Origin: Sphaeroforma sirkka
Lineage: Eukaryota; Opisthokonta; Ichthyosporea; Ichthyophonida
Assembly: GCA_001586965.3 (NCBI GenBank)
Contig: LUCW03001772.1
Location: forward strand, 1-64,000
Reading direction: 5' to 3'
Length of the DNA stretch: 64,000 nt
Shown one piece after another: positions 1 through 10,479 of the stretch. Below the pieces are notes generated by a model that was not told where the DNA came from, ran no database searches, and worked only from the letters and a program-made list of their open reading frames with translations. A program made the translations under genes and the position numbers. Each line of letters starts with the position of its first letter. Positions within the stretch are counted from its first letter, which is position 1.

Positions 1-123
1 CCACACCTATGACATGGCAGGAGTCGATGGCCGATCATGCATGAGAGGTGAGGTGTCTGAGTCGGATAGGAGCTTCCTGTATTTGTTACACGATTTGGAG
101 CAGTGATGGCAGCCTAAGACCCA

Positions 124-3100
124 TTGCTGACGTCAGACAGCCAGTCTATATTTCAAGTACAAATCCAACGGACGTACGTTTCAGAAGCCTTGATGGACAC
201 GGGGCAAATAGAAATTATCTCACAGACATCCGCAGACCTCCTTGGCCGACCAATAACTCCGGCACCACCTGGGTCATTTATATATTTAGCTGACAAGGCG
301 GGTGCGAACTCCTCGACTGTAAGGGACGACGGAAGTGGTACCTATAAGGTACAGTACCAAGAATTATCGACGGTTCATTAGAATTGATGAACGAACTTGC
401 CGACAGGTATAGATGTTATGAGTGGGGCAAGATATGTTGAAAGGCTTGGGCCTATACATAGGCGGTATCAATCGCCACTTGCACCAATAGACCCCACAGA
501 ACTAGAAGAGCTCCTCGAACCCATACCACGCCGACAGGCACCTAACACGACGGAACCCAGGTCGATGTACGCATAACAGTTGGCACAGGTTTGGAAGCCA
601 ATGCGAAAATTGCCGACAACGCGCGCTGTCGTCTGGAAGGGAGTGAGGGTAACCATCCCAGTAACCCATGAACAAGCGTTGCAGATGCGGCGATCGGCGC
701 GTAACTTCGTATCCGATCGATGGCTCCCCTATGTGGATGAACAAGTGAAGAAGTGGTTGACGATTTGGTGATCACGGAAACGAACGACACAACGACTGTT
801 AATCTTCCTCTCCTTGCGGTACCGACATTCGATGCGGAAGGCAACGTCAAGAAGGTACGCGTGTGTTTAGACATGCGTGCCGTTAACGCGCGCTTATTCC
901 TGGTGACCAGTTCCTGATCCCCAAGGTCAACGAACTCATATCTCGCCTCAAGAGTAAGAAGTACTACACGACGCTGGACATATCGGCTGCATACCACAGG
1001 CTGCCCATCCATCCAGACTCACAATACTTATTTAGTTTTACACACGAACGTTATCAGTACTCGTTCACATCAGCACCGTTCGGTCTTCATGTACTCACGC
1101 AGCAGTTTCAACGTACCTTGAGTACAATACTTGATGGCTTACCGGTTCACCACTATATCGATGACATAGTTATCGCCAGTGACGGTTATGACGAACACGT
1201 TAGGACGGTGCAGAAGGTGATACAACTTAACATACCACAGTTTTAAGCAACCCTGCCAAGTGCCACTTCGCTATCTCGAAGTCATGATCCTAGGGAAGAA
1301 AGTATCGGCACAAGGCATTGACATTGACCATGAAAAAAGCAGGCCAAGCTGATCGACTGGCCCACACCACAACGATACAAAGATATAGCCTCGGCGTTGG
1401 GTTTAACAAATTACCTCCACGAACATCTGCCTAATTTCGCGAACACGGTTGCACCCTTGCGCGAATTTTGCAAACTCAAACCAAAGGAGTTGATAGGTGA
1501 TCGTTGGGAGGAGACATGCACAGGCGTGGCAGGCAATGAAGGACGCAGTGGTGAATGCTGTGGCGTTACACTTTCCGGTCGACGGCATTCCTCTAAACTT
1601 GGAAACCGACGCTAGCGATTACGGTTTAGGGGAGCGCTATTCAATGGGTCAACGGTAAGAAACATTACTTAATGTTCTTTAGTAAGACTCTGAACCATGC
1701 GCAACAGAACTACGCCACACCTATGAAGGAGTTACTGGCATTGGTATATGGACTGACACATTTCAGGGAATACTTGGATGGGCAACGGTTTGCGGTCTTC
1801 ACGGACCACAAGGCCCTTGTATATATGAACACACAGCTCAAGCTTAATCGATGCTTCAGAGATGGCATCATATCATCGCGCCATTCAACTTTACCATATC
1901 GCATATACCAGGAGAGTCAAATGTGCTCCCCGGACATGTTAAGTAGAGTACACGAGGGGACAGCGGAGCAGGACGAACTCGAAATAATGTATACCGACGG
2001 CTGGCAGTTATTCCCTAGTTACTTTGAACAAGCGCAACAACACTTTGGACCGAATGACATAGATGTATTTGCGGACCCAACCAACGCTCAGCTTCCTCGG
2101 TTCTGGACGAAGGATGATGGGGAAGGAGCGTTTGCCCACGACTGGTCGATAGTCGATGGATGGATGAACCCGCCTTGGGGACAGATACACAGGATGTTAC
2201 GCAAGATACGAGCCGACGGCGCACGGGCCCAGTATGTCTACCATGGGTACCAAGAGCACCATGGTTCGACCTGTTCAAGCAGTTATTGCAGACAGAACCG
2301 GTGCTGGTACCACGGACACCCACACGTTCCTCAAGTACGCTAAGTACGCATGTGGAAGACACCATGGGGTCATACCGTAGTAGCACGGGTGGGTCCTCCC
2401 AATGGATTCAAACTGGACCCGCTGTTTTCACAGCGACTTGGTTTTGCAGAACCAAAGCATACAAAATATGTCATGTGCTTAGAAGCAGAGTCCGGCGTTT
2501 GAGAAACAGCGTCGTACGCAACTCACGCAAGCGCAACACGAACAAGGACATCATGGGGCGGCGGACACAGTCCAACAACTTCGTCAGAACGGTCACGTTT
2601 GGCCAGGGGCACTTGAGTTAGCCACAGAAGTTAAGCGGCAATGTGGCACATGTTTGGGACAGGACACACTTCGTAAAGGTTTCCACCCGATGATTAGCAT
2701 CGATGCACGCTACCCGTGGGACCATATTCAAGTGGACTACATCCCGATGCCACTGGAGTCCAGACGCAAGAACAATTATATTCTTCACGTCTTAGACATC
2801 GCCACAGGCTATTCTATCCTTCGAGCCACACCGGACAAGACAAAGGAAACCACGACACAGACACTCATAGAGATTTTTTTTGGCGAACATGGTTTCCCCC
2901 GTAAAATCCAAACAGACATGGGAAGGAGTTCACCAACAAGTTAGTGGAGCTTCTGGTCCAGGAAGTGGGGATGCTACATAAGGTGTCTCCACCATATCGA
3001 CCCCAAGTGCTGGGCGCGGCAGAACGACGTCACAAGGAGATTACACGTTCTATTCGACAATGCTGTGAGGCAGTTCCCCTTCGATGGGACGAACGCCTTC

Positions 3101-3792
3101 CCGTTTACGATGCTATACCAGAACCTTCGGATATCCCGTCGCCATAAGAGTGCACCGTTTAGCGTGTACTTTGGCCGCCGCCATGTTCCGTTCGCCGATT
3201 TCACGGACGAGTTACCGGATTCTCAGCCGATGACGAATGACACCTGGGCACAACGATTAGACCAGTTACAGGACACTATATTGCCGACCCTCCACCACAT
3301 TACCAAAAGTATACAGGCAAGCTTACGACGACATTTGACCGCCTGCATGCTCACGACTTGGTACATTTCGACGAAGGAGATGTGGTCATGGTACGATCAG
3401 AAGGCCGAATAACGAAGGCTATGCGGCCATTGTTTGGACCATATGTAGTCAAAGCTAGACACGGCCAACGCTACGAGTTAGCGAACACGGATGGTTCCGC
3501 CCCACCAGAATTCAAGACCAAACCGGTACGGGTGGAACTCCTCCGTTTAGTGCATAGACGCACAGACCCACCAATTAACGAAGACTTATGGACCGAAGGA
3601 GGGGTGGAGTTTCGCCATATTATCACACATCGTACGAATGATGAGACGGGGAAATTAGAATACCTGGTGAGATGGCGAGAAGGCGAACCAACGTGGGAAA
3701 CAGCAGAAGCTTTTGATGATGCCAACGATATCGCGGCCTACCACAAAGCTTCGCAGACACGGACACGTAAGCGCCAACGTGCACAAGTCTAG
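124..3792 (+). pseudogene. pol: A1 pol remnant (PR-RT-RNase H-MT-like-IN-chromodomain)
   Basis: Broken polyprotein region. Visible signatures are a polymerase box of the Y-x-D-D type near 1,155, an RNase H block with the TDHKALVYMN segment (about 1,800), a block containing DIDVFAD and NPPW (about 2,060-2,180), an integrase core with HIQVDYIPMP and IATGYSILRA (about 2,720-2,830), and a terminal chromodomain with EYLVRW and PTWETAEAF (about 3,660-3,720). These match the homologous blocks of A2 and A3. The region is a fossil with many breaks and no likely function now. Confidence 0.88.
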
Positions 3793-3828
3793 TACTTTAT
3801 CTTCAATATAACTTTGTTCTCGGATATC

Positions 3829-4125
3829 GAGCTCAAGCTCTGGAGCATAAACCAGCAACTCTAGCTCCCCGAGTATAAACCAGCCACTCGAGCTCTTGAG
3901 TATAAAAAAAGCAGCGACTCTAGCTCCCGAGTATAAACCAGCAACTCTAGCTCCCGAGTATAAACCAGCCTCTCGAGCTCTTGAGTATAAAAAAGCAGCG
4001 ACTCTAGCTCCTGAGTATAAACCAGCGACTCTAGCTCCCGAGGATAAATGCCAGCACAATGCTCTAGCTCTCGAGGATAAATGCCAGCACAATGCTCTAG
4101 CTCTCGAGGATAATGCCAGCACATA
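3829..4125 (+). repeat. 3'-terminal minisatellite of A1, about eleven 27-30-bp units
   Basis: Tandem units built around AGCTC(C/T)CGAG followed by TATAAACCAGC or GATAAATGCCAGCACA. Unit lengths are multiples of three (27 or 30), so long frames stay open across the array on both strands. These frames are a by-product, not evidence of a gene. The array begins just after the pol terminator and lies before the probable LTR. The same GATAAATGCCAGCACA unit occurs at the equivalent place in A3 (29,556-29,640), so the array belongs to the element's 3' end. Confidence 0.85.
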
Positions 4126-4197
4126 AGGTACTATGCTATTCTTATCATCTCTGAAACTGGCACACTGCTTTGTTCAGTGCTTCAGTTTGGGGGGGGT

Positions 4198-4446
4198 TGT
4201 GGTCAGAATACAAGTACTTATATTTATTTGATTATTTTAGGTTTATTACAAAGTTTTACAGTTTATCAGAATAATCTGATAAACTGGGTTTTAAAGGTTT
4301 TGCTGGTTTTACAGCACATGACTAATGACTCATTTAAGAGTCAGTCATTTTAGGATTACTGTTTATAATTACTAATAAATGAACAACGTCCCCTCCCTGA
4401 GGAGGAGAACGTTGAGATACAGTTATCTCGCGTATACTTACTACAT
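4198..4446 (+). repeat. Probable 5' portion of the A1 3' LTR, rich in hairpins
   Basis: A G-rich run (about 4,187-4,196), resembling a polypurine tract, is followed by TGTGGTCAGAATAC, a plausible LTR start. No second copy is present in the window, so the assignment is inferred. The segment contains a perfect 12-bp inverted repeat with a 4-nt loop (4,259-4,286), a TGACTC/GAGTCA hairpin (about 4,328-4,345) and a near-palindrome around CCTCC-CTGA-GGAGG (about 4,387-4,415). It ends abruptly where family-B gag sequence starts. Confidence 0.45.
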
Positions 4447-5545
4447 CCCGCTCTAATCCTGAGGATGAGGAAGTGAGAACCAGACATACTCGTCTCAGGC
4501 TATTACGCTCTGGTATGCAAGTCCTTGAGGACCGTCTATTGAATGACTCTGACCTTGACGATAGGAAAGCGGATAACATTCGTTATCTAATCGATAACAA
4601 GAGAAAGGAAATAGACTCCATCTTGGCACTAGCAGCCCGTAGCACTGAGCATGAGCCTCGTGAACACTTAGAACCAAGCTTTATAAAGCAGCTAGGTAAC
4701 GCGAAGGCTGAGGTCGATTTCTCTACTAATGAGAGTACAGTGGAGAAACTGAAGGCCTTCGACCAACTTAAGGAGTCTGCCAGCCTTAGGGATAAGCAGA
4801 TGATGAATGCCTTTATTCATTTCTGTGAGCCAGGTGAATGGCGAACTATCTTGAAGGCTCATGAGCCCAGCTGGAAAGCCCTACCCTGGCACCAGTTGCG
4901 TGATAATATACTTAACACCTTTTTTTGAAGATGCACGTGACCGTGAACTTTTAGAGTCTCGCAAGTTCTTTGCGAACGATACCACTATTCGAGGTGCTCT
5001 AGCTCATATGACACATATGAATACTCGGATGGGTGGTCGTACCTATACTGGCGAATATTTATTAATTTGTCAGATGATGGAGACTCTGGGAGCTAACCTC
5101 TTTAAGAAAGTCAATGATGACATCATCGCCTATGGTGATTTGCGATCTATGCCTTGGTCTGTCTTTGAGAAGATAGTTCACAAGCATACCAATTCCTCTA
5201 CTAGAGTACTTAGTACCACGAGCTACACCCAGCCCACTAAGCGAAACGCAGTAGAGACTAATACTGCGCGTAGTACTAAGAAACCTCGCACTACTACTGG
5301 GGGGTACTGGCTCTACTTCTACCGAACCGAAAGGTGAAAAGAAGGTGAGAGCGCCTTGCAAGAAGTGTGAATACAACCTCACAAAACGTAATGGCAAGTG
5401 GAATGGTAGACACGACCCTGTTAAGTGTGCACCAGGCAAGCCAGATTTTGGACACTATATGAAAGAGTGTGCTACTTGCAAGGGTACTAACGGTTGGCAC
5501 AAAGAGGATTGCAAGGACTTACCGGACGTCCAAGTTAAGCACTGA
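4447..5545 (+). pseudogene. gag: B1 gag, C-terminal portion with zinc knuckles
   Basis: Capsid-like helical region followed by a basic cysteine-rich tail. The tail has a CKKC pair and, further on, a C-x2-C-x6-H-x3-C knuckle (CATCKGTNGWHKEDC, about 5,470-5,515), typical of nucleocapsid RNA binding. It matches B2 gag closely. The start of gag is missing. The gag terminator is followed nine bases later by the first ATG of pol in the same frame, an arrangement shared by the family-B copies. Confidence 0.85.
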
Positions 5546-5554
5546 CAGTACCAT

Positions 5555-8500
5555 ATGTGTGCACTAGAGCAAGATTATGAGAAAATGTTCAATAAAATCC
5601 ATACCAAAGGAGATGAACGTATCTTTCAAGCAGTTTTCGTAAATGGAGAAAAAGTTATGGCACTATTTGATCCAGGGGCTGAAGTCTCTGCTATCTCACG
5701 CCGAGTAGCCTACGCTACAGATATGACTGTCCATAACGAAACAACTGATATAATCTTGGGAAATGGCAAAGTTACTACTTGCGAACAAGCCATTGACTAT
5801 GCACACATAATGCTGTCAGATAGAAGAGAAGTGAAGACTCACCTATTCGTTACTGACATGTCTCAGAAATACGATTTAATTATAGGTATGACTGATCTTC
5901 TCAGTTTAGGTATAACACTCACTGGTCTGCCTAATGGGCTAGACCCGAATAAAGATCAGTCAGATGATAATATGTTAAAGATACCTAAACCTCCGGAAGG
6001 TGAAGCAAAGGATATGATTCCGCACTTCACCGATATAATTATGGACTTAATTATACAAAACAGGAAGATTGCAATAACTGACTGGTGTATGTTTAAGTTC
6101 TCTAATGGGTACGGTAGACTTGACTTAACAAACGTCGACTTCTCTAAGTTAAAGTGTCCTTCACATAACTACGTGAGTTGGAGACACAAAGACGTTGTCA
6201 AAACCCAAATCGAAGATTGGTTAAAACAGGGTCAAATTTAAATCAATTATGATGCAACCCCAGTTAACTTAGCTCTCTTAGCGGTCGATCAATATAAATC
6301 TGATGGAACGTTTAGTAAAACAAGAGTAGTACTAGACCTGTCGCCAATCAACAAACTAATTCCGCAACATAGTTTTCCTTACCTAAGATAGGCGAGATAC
6401 TACGCAAAATGGAGGGTGCGACTATCTTTCCAAGATAGACTTAAAAGCTGCATTCCATCAATTACAAATATATGAGCCGCATAGGAAATACTTTTCCTTT
6501 ACTTGGCAAGGTAAGAAGTACCAGTTTAAAGGTGCACCTGAAGGCTCACATATGTTACCTTCTTTCTTCCAACAAGTTATGATGGAACTATTTGCGGACC
6601 TGTCGTATAACGTATCAGTCTATTTAGATGATATAGTTATCTTTACAAAGACAGCACATGAACATGCTAAACTCGTTAAAGAAGTCTTAAAGCGACTTAA
6701 TCATGCTAAACTTAAGATTAACGAAGACAAGTGTTCTTTTGCTAAAGATACTATACACTTACTTGGCTACAAAGTATCTGCAGCAGGGGTAGAAATTGAT
6801 CCTGGCAAGAAACAGTTTCTGTTGGATTTATCAACACCAATTACTGGAAGAGATGTGAACTCTGTGTGTGGGTTTGTTAACTTCTTCTCGGATTCGGTAC
6901 CGCATCTTTCTCATTACTTAAAGCCTTTCAGTCACCTACGGCTGCACAAAGGACCTCTGGGAAAGCTTTGGACTAAAGAATGTGATGATGCATTTAAACT
7001 AGTCAAAAGTAAAGTAATGGACGCACCCATCATGCAGTACCCTGTGGATGGTGTCCTATTCCAAGTAGCAACCGACGCTTCAGATCGAGCGGTAGGTGGA
7101 GTGCTTTACCAAACGATAAATGGTAAACCGCCCTACATACAATTCTTTAGCAAGAGTTATAATAAGAATCAACGGAATTACCCTACCGTTAAACAAGAGC
7201 TCCTTGCTATAGTTACTGCGCTAAGACAGTTTAAAGACTACCTTGATGGAAGTTACTTTACTGTCGCCTGTGATCAAAAGTCTTTAACATACTTAAAAGA
7301 TATGAACCCTGATTCACAGTTGGTGAGCCGCTGGCATGACATTATTGCCAAGTTCGCTTTTAATATAACACATACCAGGAATACATAACCGTCTTCCTGA
7401 CATGCTCTCTCGACTTGTGCCCGACTACCAGAAAACAGTCAAGGAGTTATTAGCAACCGATTGGATGCTAAATAAGAAATGGTTTAACCTCGCTCAATCA
7501 CGATGGGGTCCATTTACTGTTGATATGTTCGCCGCAGAACATAACAAACAGGTTTCTGAATATAGGTCGTTGACTCATCCTAAAGGTGATGCATTTCAGC
7601 TTGACTTATCAAAGCATAATGCGTGGGCTAACCCACCTTGTCAACTTATCGCACAGTTGTTAAATTATGTTAATATTACTAAATATACCATTACGCTGTG
7701 TTGTCCCTTACGTAACTCCGACCCATGGATACGTGATTTAATTAATATGATTTAAGACGAACCTATTTATGTCGACCGTGAAACCGACACGTTTTTGTAT
7801 CAGGGATCCTATTCTATTAAGAAGACACCTTGGAAACACACCATTGTTTGTCGCATCGGTCCTGCAGGTACCACTAAGTGGAAACCCTCAACCGAATTCT
7901 TAGCTAAACTAGAAGAGTCTAAAGAGTTTGAACAAAAGCTCAAGACTCGTACAACACATGCACCCAACAAGATTGCAGTCGAGGTAATGCCGATTGAAAC
8001 GGCATTAGATCAAAAAAAAACATGGAACTAGCTAAGGCCATGGATCAAAGACTCAAAACTCTAAGAGAACCTGAAGCTCGCACTCGACTACTTAAAGCGC
8101 TGCTTAAAGAACAGCCAGGAGTTGCGAAACAACTGAAGAAGATACTTCAACAATCCAATGTTGTCAATTATGTATCTTAGGAGTCTACCCCTCCTGATAC
8201 TGAGGTTGCCCTTTCCAACAGGACTATGGTTCATCCAGCCAGCGTTACGCAGAATCTGACTGACTTAGAGTAGCTCGAAAGTAGAGTTAAAGTTATACAT
8301 AATTTAACGCATCGAGCATATGAGCATACTTATAAAATGGCTATTCGTGCAGGGCTTGATCACCCGGCGCTGAAAGAAACCATACGTGAAGTATACCGAC
8401 GCTGTACTGATTGTGAAAAGAACCAGATCAAGCGATACGGTTGGGCACCCCTAAAAAAGTGTGACAGAAGACCAACCGATGCGCCGAGTCATAGTCGATT

Positions 8501-9760
8501 TGGTTAAACTCCCGCGATCCAAGCATACTGGCGATGTATATATCTGTCATTTCTTATGTGTGGCTTCGGGCTATAACTAGCTTTATGCAATACCGAACAA
8601 ACGTCCACAAACAGTGGCAGAATTATGCTATCACGTCTTTAATGACTTCGGTTTCCCCGAGTACTATGTTCTGATAACGGTAGTGAGTTTTGTACCGACG
8701 TAATGGAGGCACTTATACTCGTATCAGGCATGACCCATAGGCGTGGTGTTCCTTACAAACCTCAAACGCAGGGTGCAAATGAGACACGTCATAGAGAACT
8801 TAAGAAACTCTTGCGTACCGCACTAGACGACGTTGAGGATATGTGGCCTTATCATTTGAAATGGGTTCAGACTCAAATGAATAACTGCATGAATCCTCAA
8901 ACTGGAACACTCCCGTTTCACTATTTCTTTGGCCGCTATAGTGAATTACAAGCAACGTTTGATAAAACTGCGCCCGAGAAACACGTTACCCCGTGGCTAC
9001 AAAAGATTGAGCATATGCAGAACGTTGTTTACCCCTGTTTACTCGAGCACAAGAATCGTGTCCTACTTAAAGCGTATGACCGATGGAATAACACTAAGAA
9101 CATTGTTCAGTTCAAAGTCGGCGATTACGTTAACATTATAAATCGAAACGCCAACGTTACCGAACTCTCTTCTAAGACGATAGGACCTTTTGTTATTTCC
9201 TACCATGATGAGAAGAGTGATACATACGAAGTGAATAACATTGATGGTACTAGCGCAACCAATCTAGGCACTCACCGTATCCCTACCTCCGAACTCTCAT
9301 TCGCTCGCTCATTTGATTCTGATGTACCAGTTATGGAGTCACAAGTCAAAGATATAATTGACAAAACATCCGAAGACGGTTACACTTACTACAAGACCCG
9401 TTTCATGGATGAGACAGTAGCTTGGCTAACCTCCGATGTGAATCTCGCGACTTTCTTCGTATCTTTAATAAATAATGGAATAAGCGTTTACATAAGAACA
9501 CACGAGATAAACGAAAAGGGTTTCCTCAGGTGACTACAAACCCTGACGGATCTGAAATTCCCTATTTGCCACCTACTTCCTACGTGACTAAACTTTCTGA
9601 TCTGCTTACCAACAGTGCAGAAAATTGTTCAAACTTACTTACTAATGAAGAACAGCCTTTGGCTATTACCTTACCAAATAATAAACGTAAGGCGCCTACA
9701 TCGGAAATGGATACTGGACCAAATACTAAACGACATAGAGTACAACATGAGTCTTGAACT
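5555..9760 (+). pseudogene. pol: B1 pol (PR-RT-RNase H-MT-like-IN-chromo-like)
   Basis: Polyprotein region opening with MCALEQDYEKMF. Seen in order are a retropepsin-like block (about 5,640-5,710), RT with the YLDD catalytic box (about 6,625), RNase H with VATDASDRAVGG (about 7,065), a block GPFTVDMFAAEHN leading to ANPP (about 7,510-7,640) that resembles adenine methyltransferases, integrase with a CTNC-type zinc-finger region and a D,D-35-E core (about 8,540-8,800), and a C-terminal module that aligns loosely with chromodomains. It is broken in several places, and some breaks are shared with B2. Confidence 0.88.
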
Positions 9761-9884
9761 CGTACATATAGGCACATACTTACTCGATAAGTCATGACCG
9801 AAACCGTTTTTACTTTGGTTTTCGCTTTACCAACTAGATCGTATCTTAACGTACGTTCGTAGTTCTAAAAGCTACTGGGGGCTA

Positions 9885-10479
9885 TGTAGAAATACGGCCT
9901 CCGGTCAGTCTAAAATATCAAGATCAATTGAGATAATACATTGGTTTTTATTTGTATTTTAAATAATTTAGTACAAGCTCTTTTTCCAATATTTCCAAAG
10001 TGTTCTAAATTCACTTTGATGGCTCCAATAGCCTGAGTATTTGGTATGACTCATCTACTTGGATCTATTTGAGACATTAGTAGATGTAGGATATTATAAA
10101 CTAAATTTTATAGTCTCCGAACTACTACTTATAGATTTTGGTCCTCCCGCCAATCTCCAAAATCCAATAAGTATTTTTCTTTTTTTAACTTTTCTTCAGA
10201 TGGAACTTTATTTATATCAGCTAATGTATTAACGTGACTTACGTTATTATGTCTATTTACAAATTAGGCAAGTGGTCATGAACACTTAGTACTTCTAGTG
10301 AAAATTATTCAATAAAGAACAGCTAGAGGTACGCCCTGTGTGATCGAGGATATTTAGGCTCTTAACAAGAGGCAGTCCCGATCATTCTTACACAAGCTAC
10401 CACTGCTAAATCCTAACTGACTAAATTGTATTTTAGTTTAATATAGTTTGAAACCTAGTAATTTCCATCGAAGTTTACA
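9885..10479 (+). repeat. B1 3' LTR (595 bp, TGTAGAAATACGG ... GAAGTTTACA)
   Basis: Begins with TG and ends with CA, and is preceded by a G-rich primer-like stretch (ctactgggggcta). The same 590-596-bp sequence occurs at 35,782-36,377, 43,557-44,146, 44,687-45,281 and 52,837-53,431, which fixes its borders. It carries AATAAA (in attcaataaagaac) within the right half, a candidate poly(A) signal. Confidence 0.95.

Larger units (their letters stand above)
1..4446 (+). mobile_element. A1: Ty3/Gypsy chromodomain LTR element, 5' part outside the window
   Basis: Fossil Gypsy element read on the plus strand. Order of parts: end of gag (before about 60), retropepsin (about 150-300), reverse transcriptase (about 860-1,370), RNase H (about 1,600-1,900), a Dam-like methyltransferase block (about 2,040-2,330), integrase (about 2,560-3,150) and chromodomain (about 3,600-3,755), followed by a 3' minisatellite and a probable LTR fragment. 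The order PR-RT-RH-IN-chromodomain is that of chromoviruses. It is broken in roughly ten or more places and is clearly old. Its right end is cut at about 4,446, where element B1 begins. Its protein sequence is closer to A3 than to A2, so A1 and A3 form one subfamily. Confidence 0.9.
4447..10479 (+). mobile_element. B1: 5'-truncated Ty3/Gypsy element of family B with its 3' LTR
   Basis: From about 4,447 the sequence follows B2 (from about 46,287) nearly base for base through gag, pol and LTR. The 5' LTR and the first third of gag are absent, and A1 sequence abuts the break. Parts are the gag C-terminal region with zinc knuckles (to about 5,545), retropepsin (about 5,640-5,710), RT (about 6,170-6,800), RNase H (about 7,060-7,280), MT-like block (about 7,490-7,740), integrase (about 8,270-8,900), a chromo-like tail (about 9,340-9,500) and the 3' LTR. 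It is young by similarity to B2 but defective, with roughly ten breaks. Confidence 0.93.

Noticed and set aside
3655-4126. Repetitive frames (ATLAPEYKP-type and reverse strand) suggesting a repeat protein
   Set aside because: Units of 27 and 30 bp keep any frame open. The array lies after the pol terminator and recurs at the end of A3, so it is element non-coding sequence.
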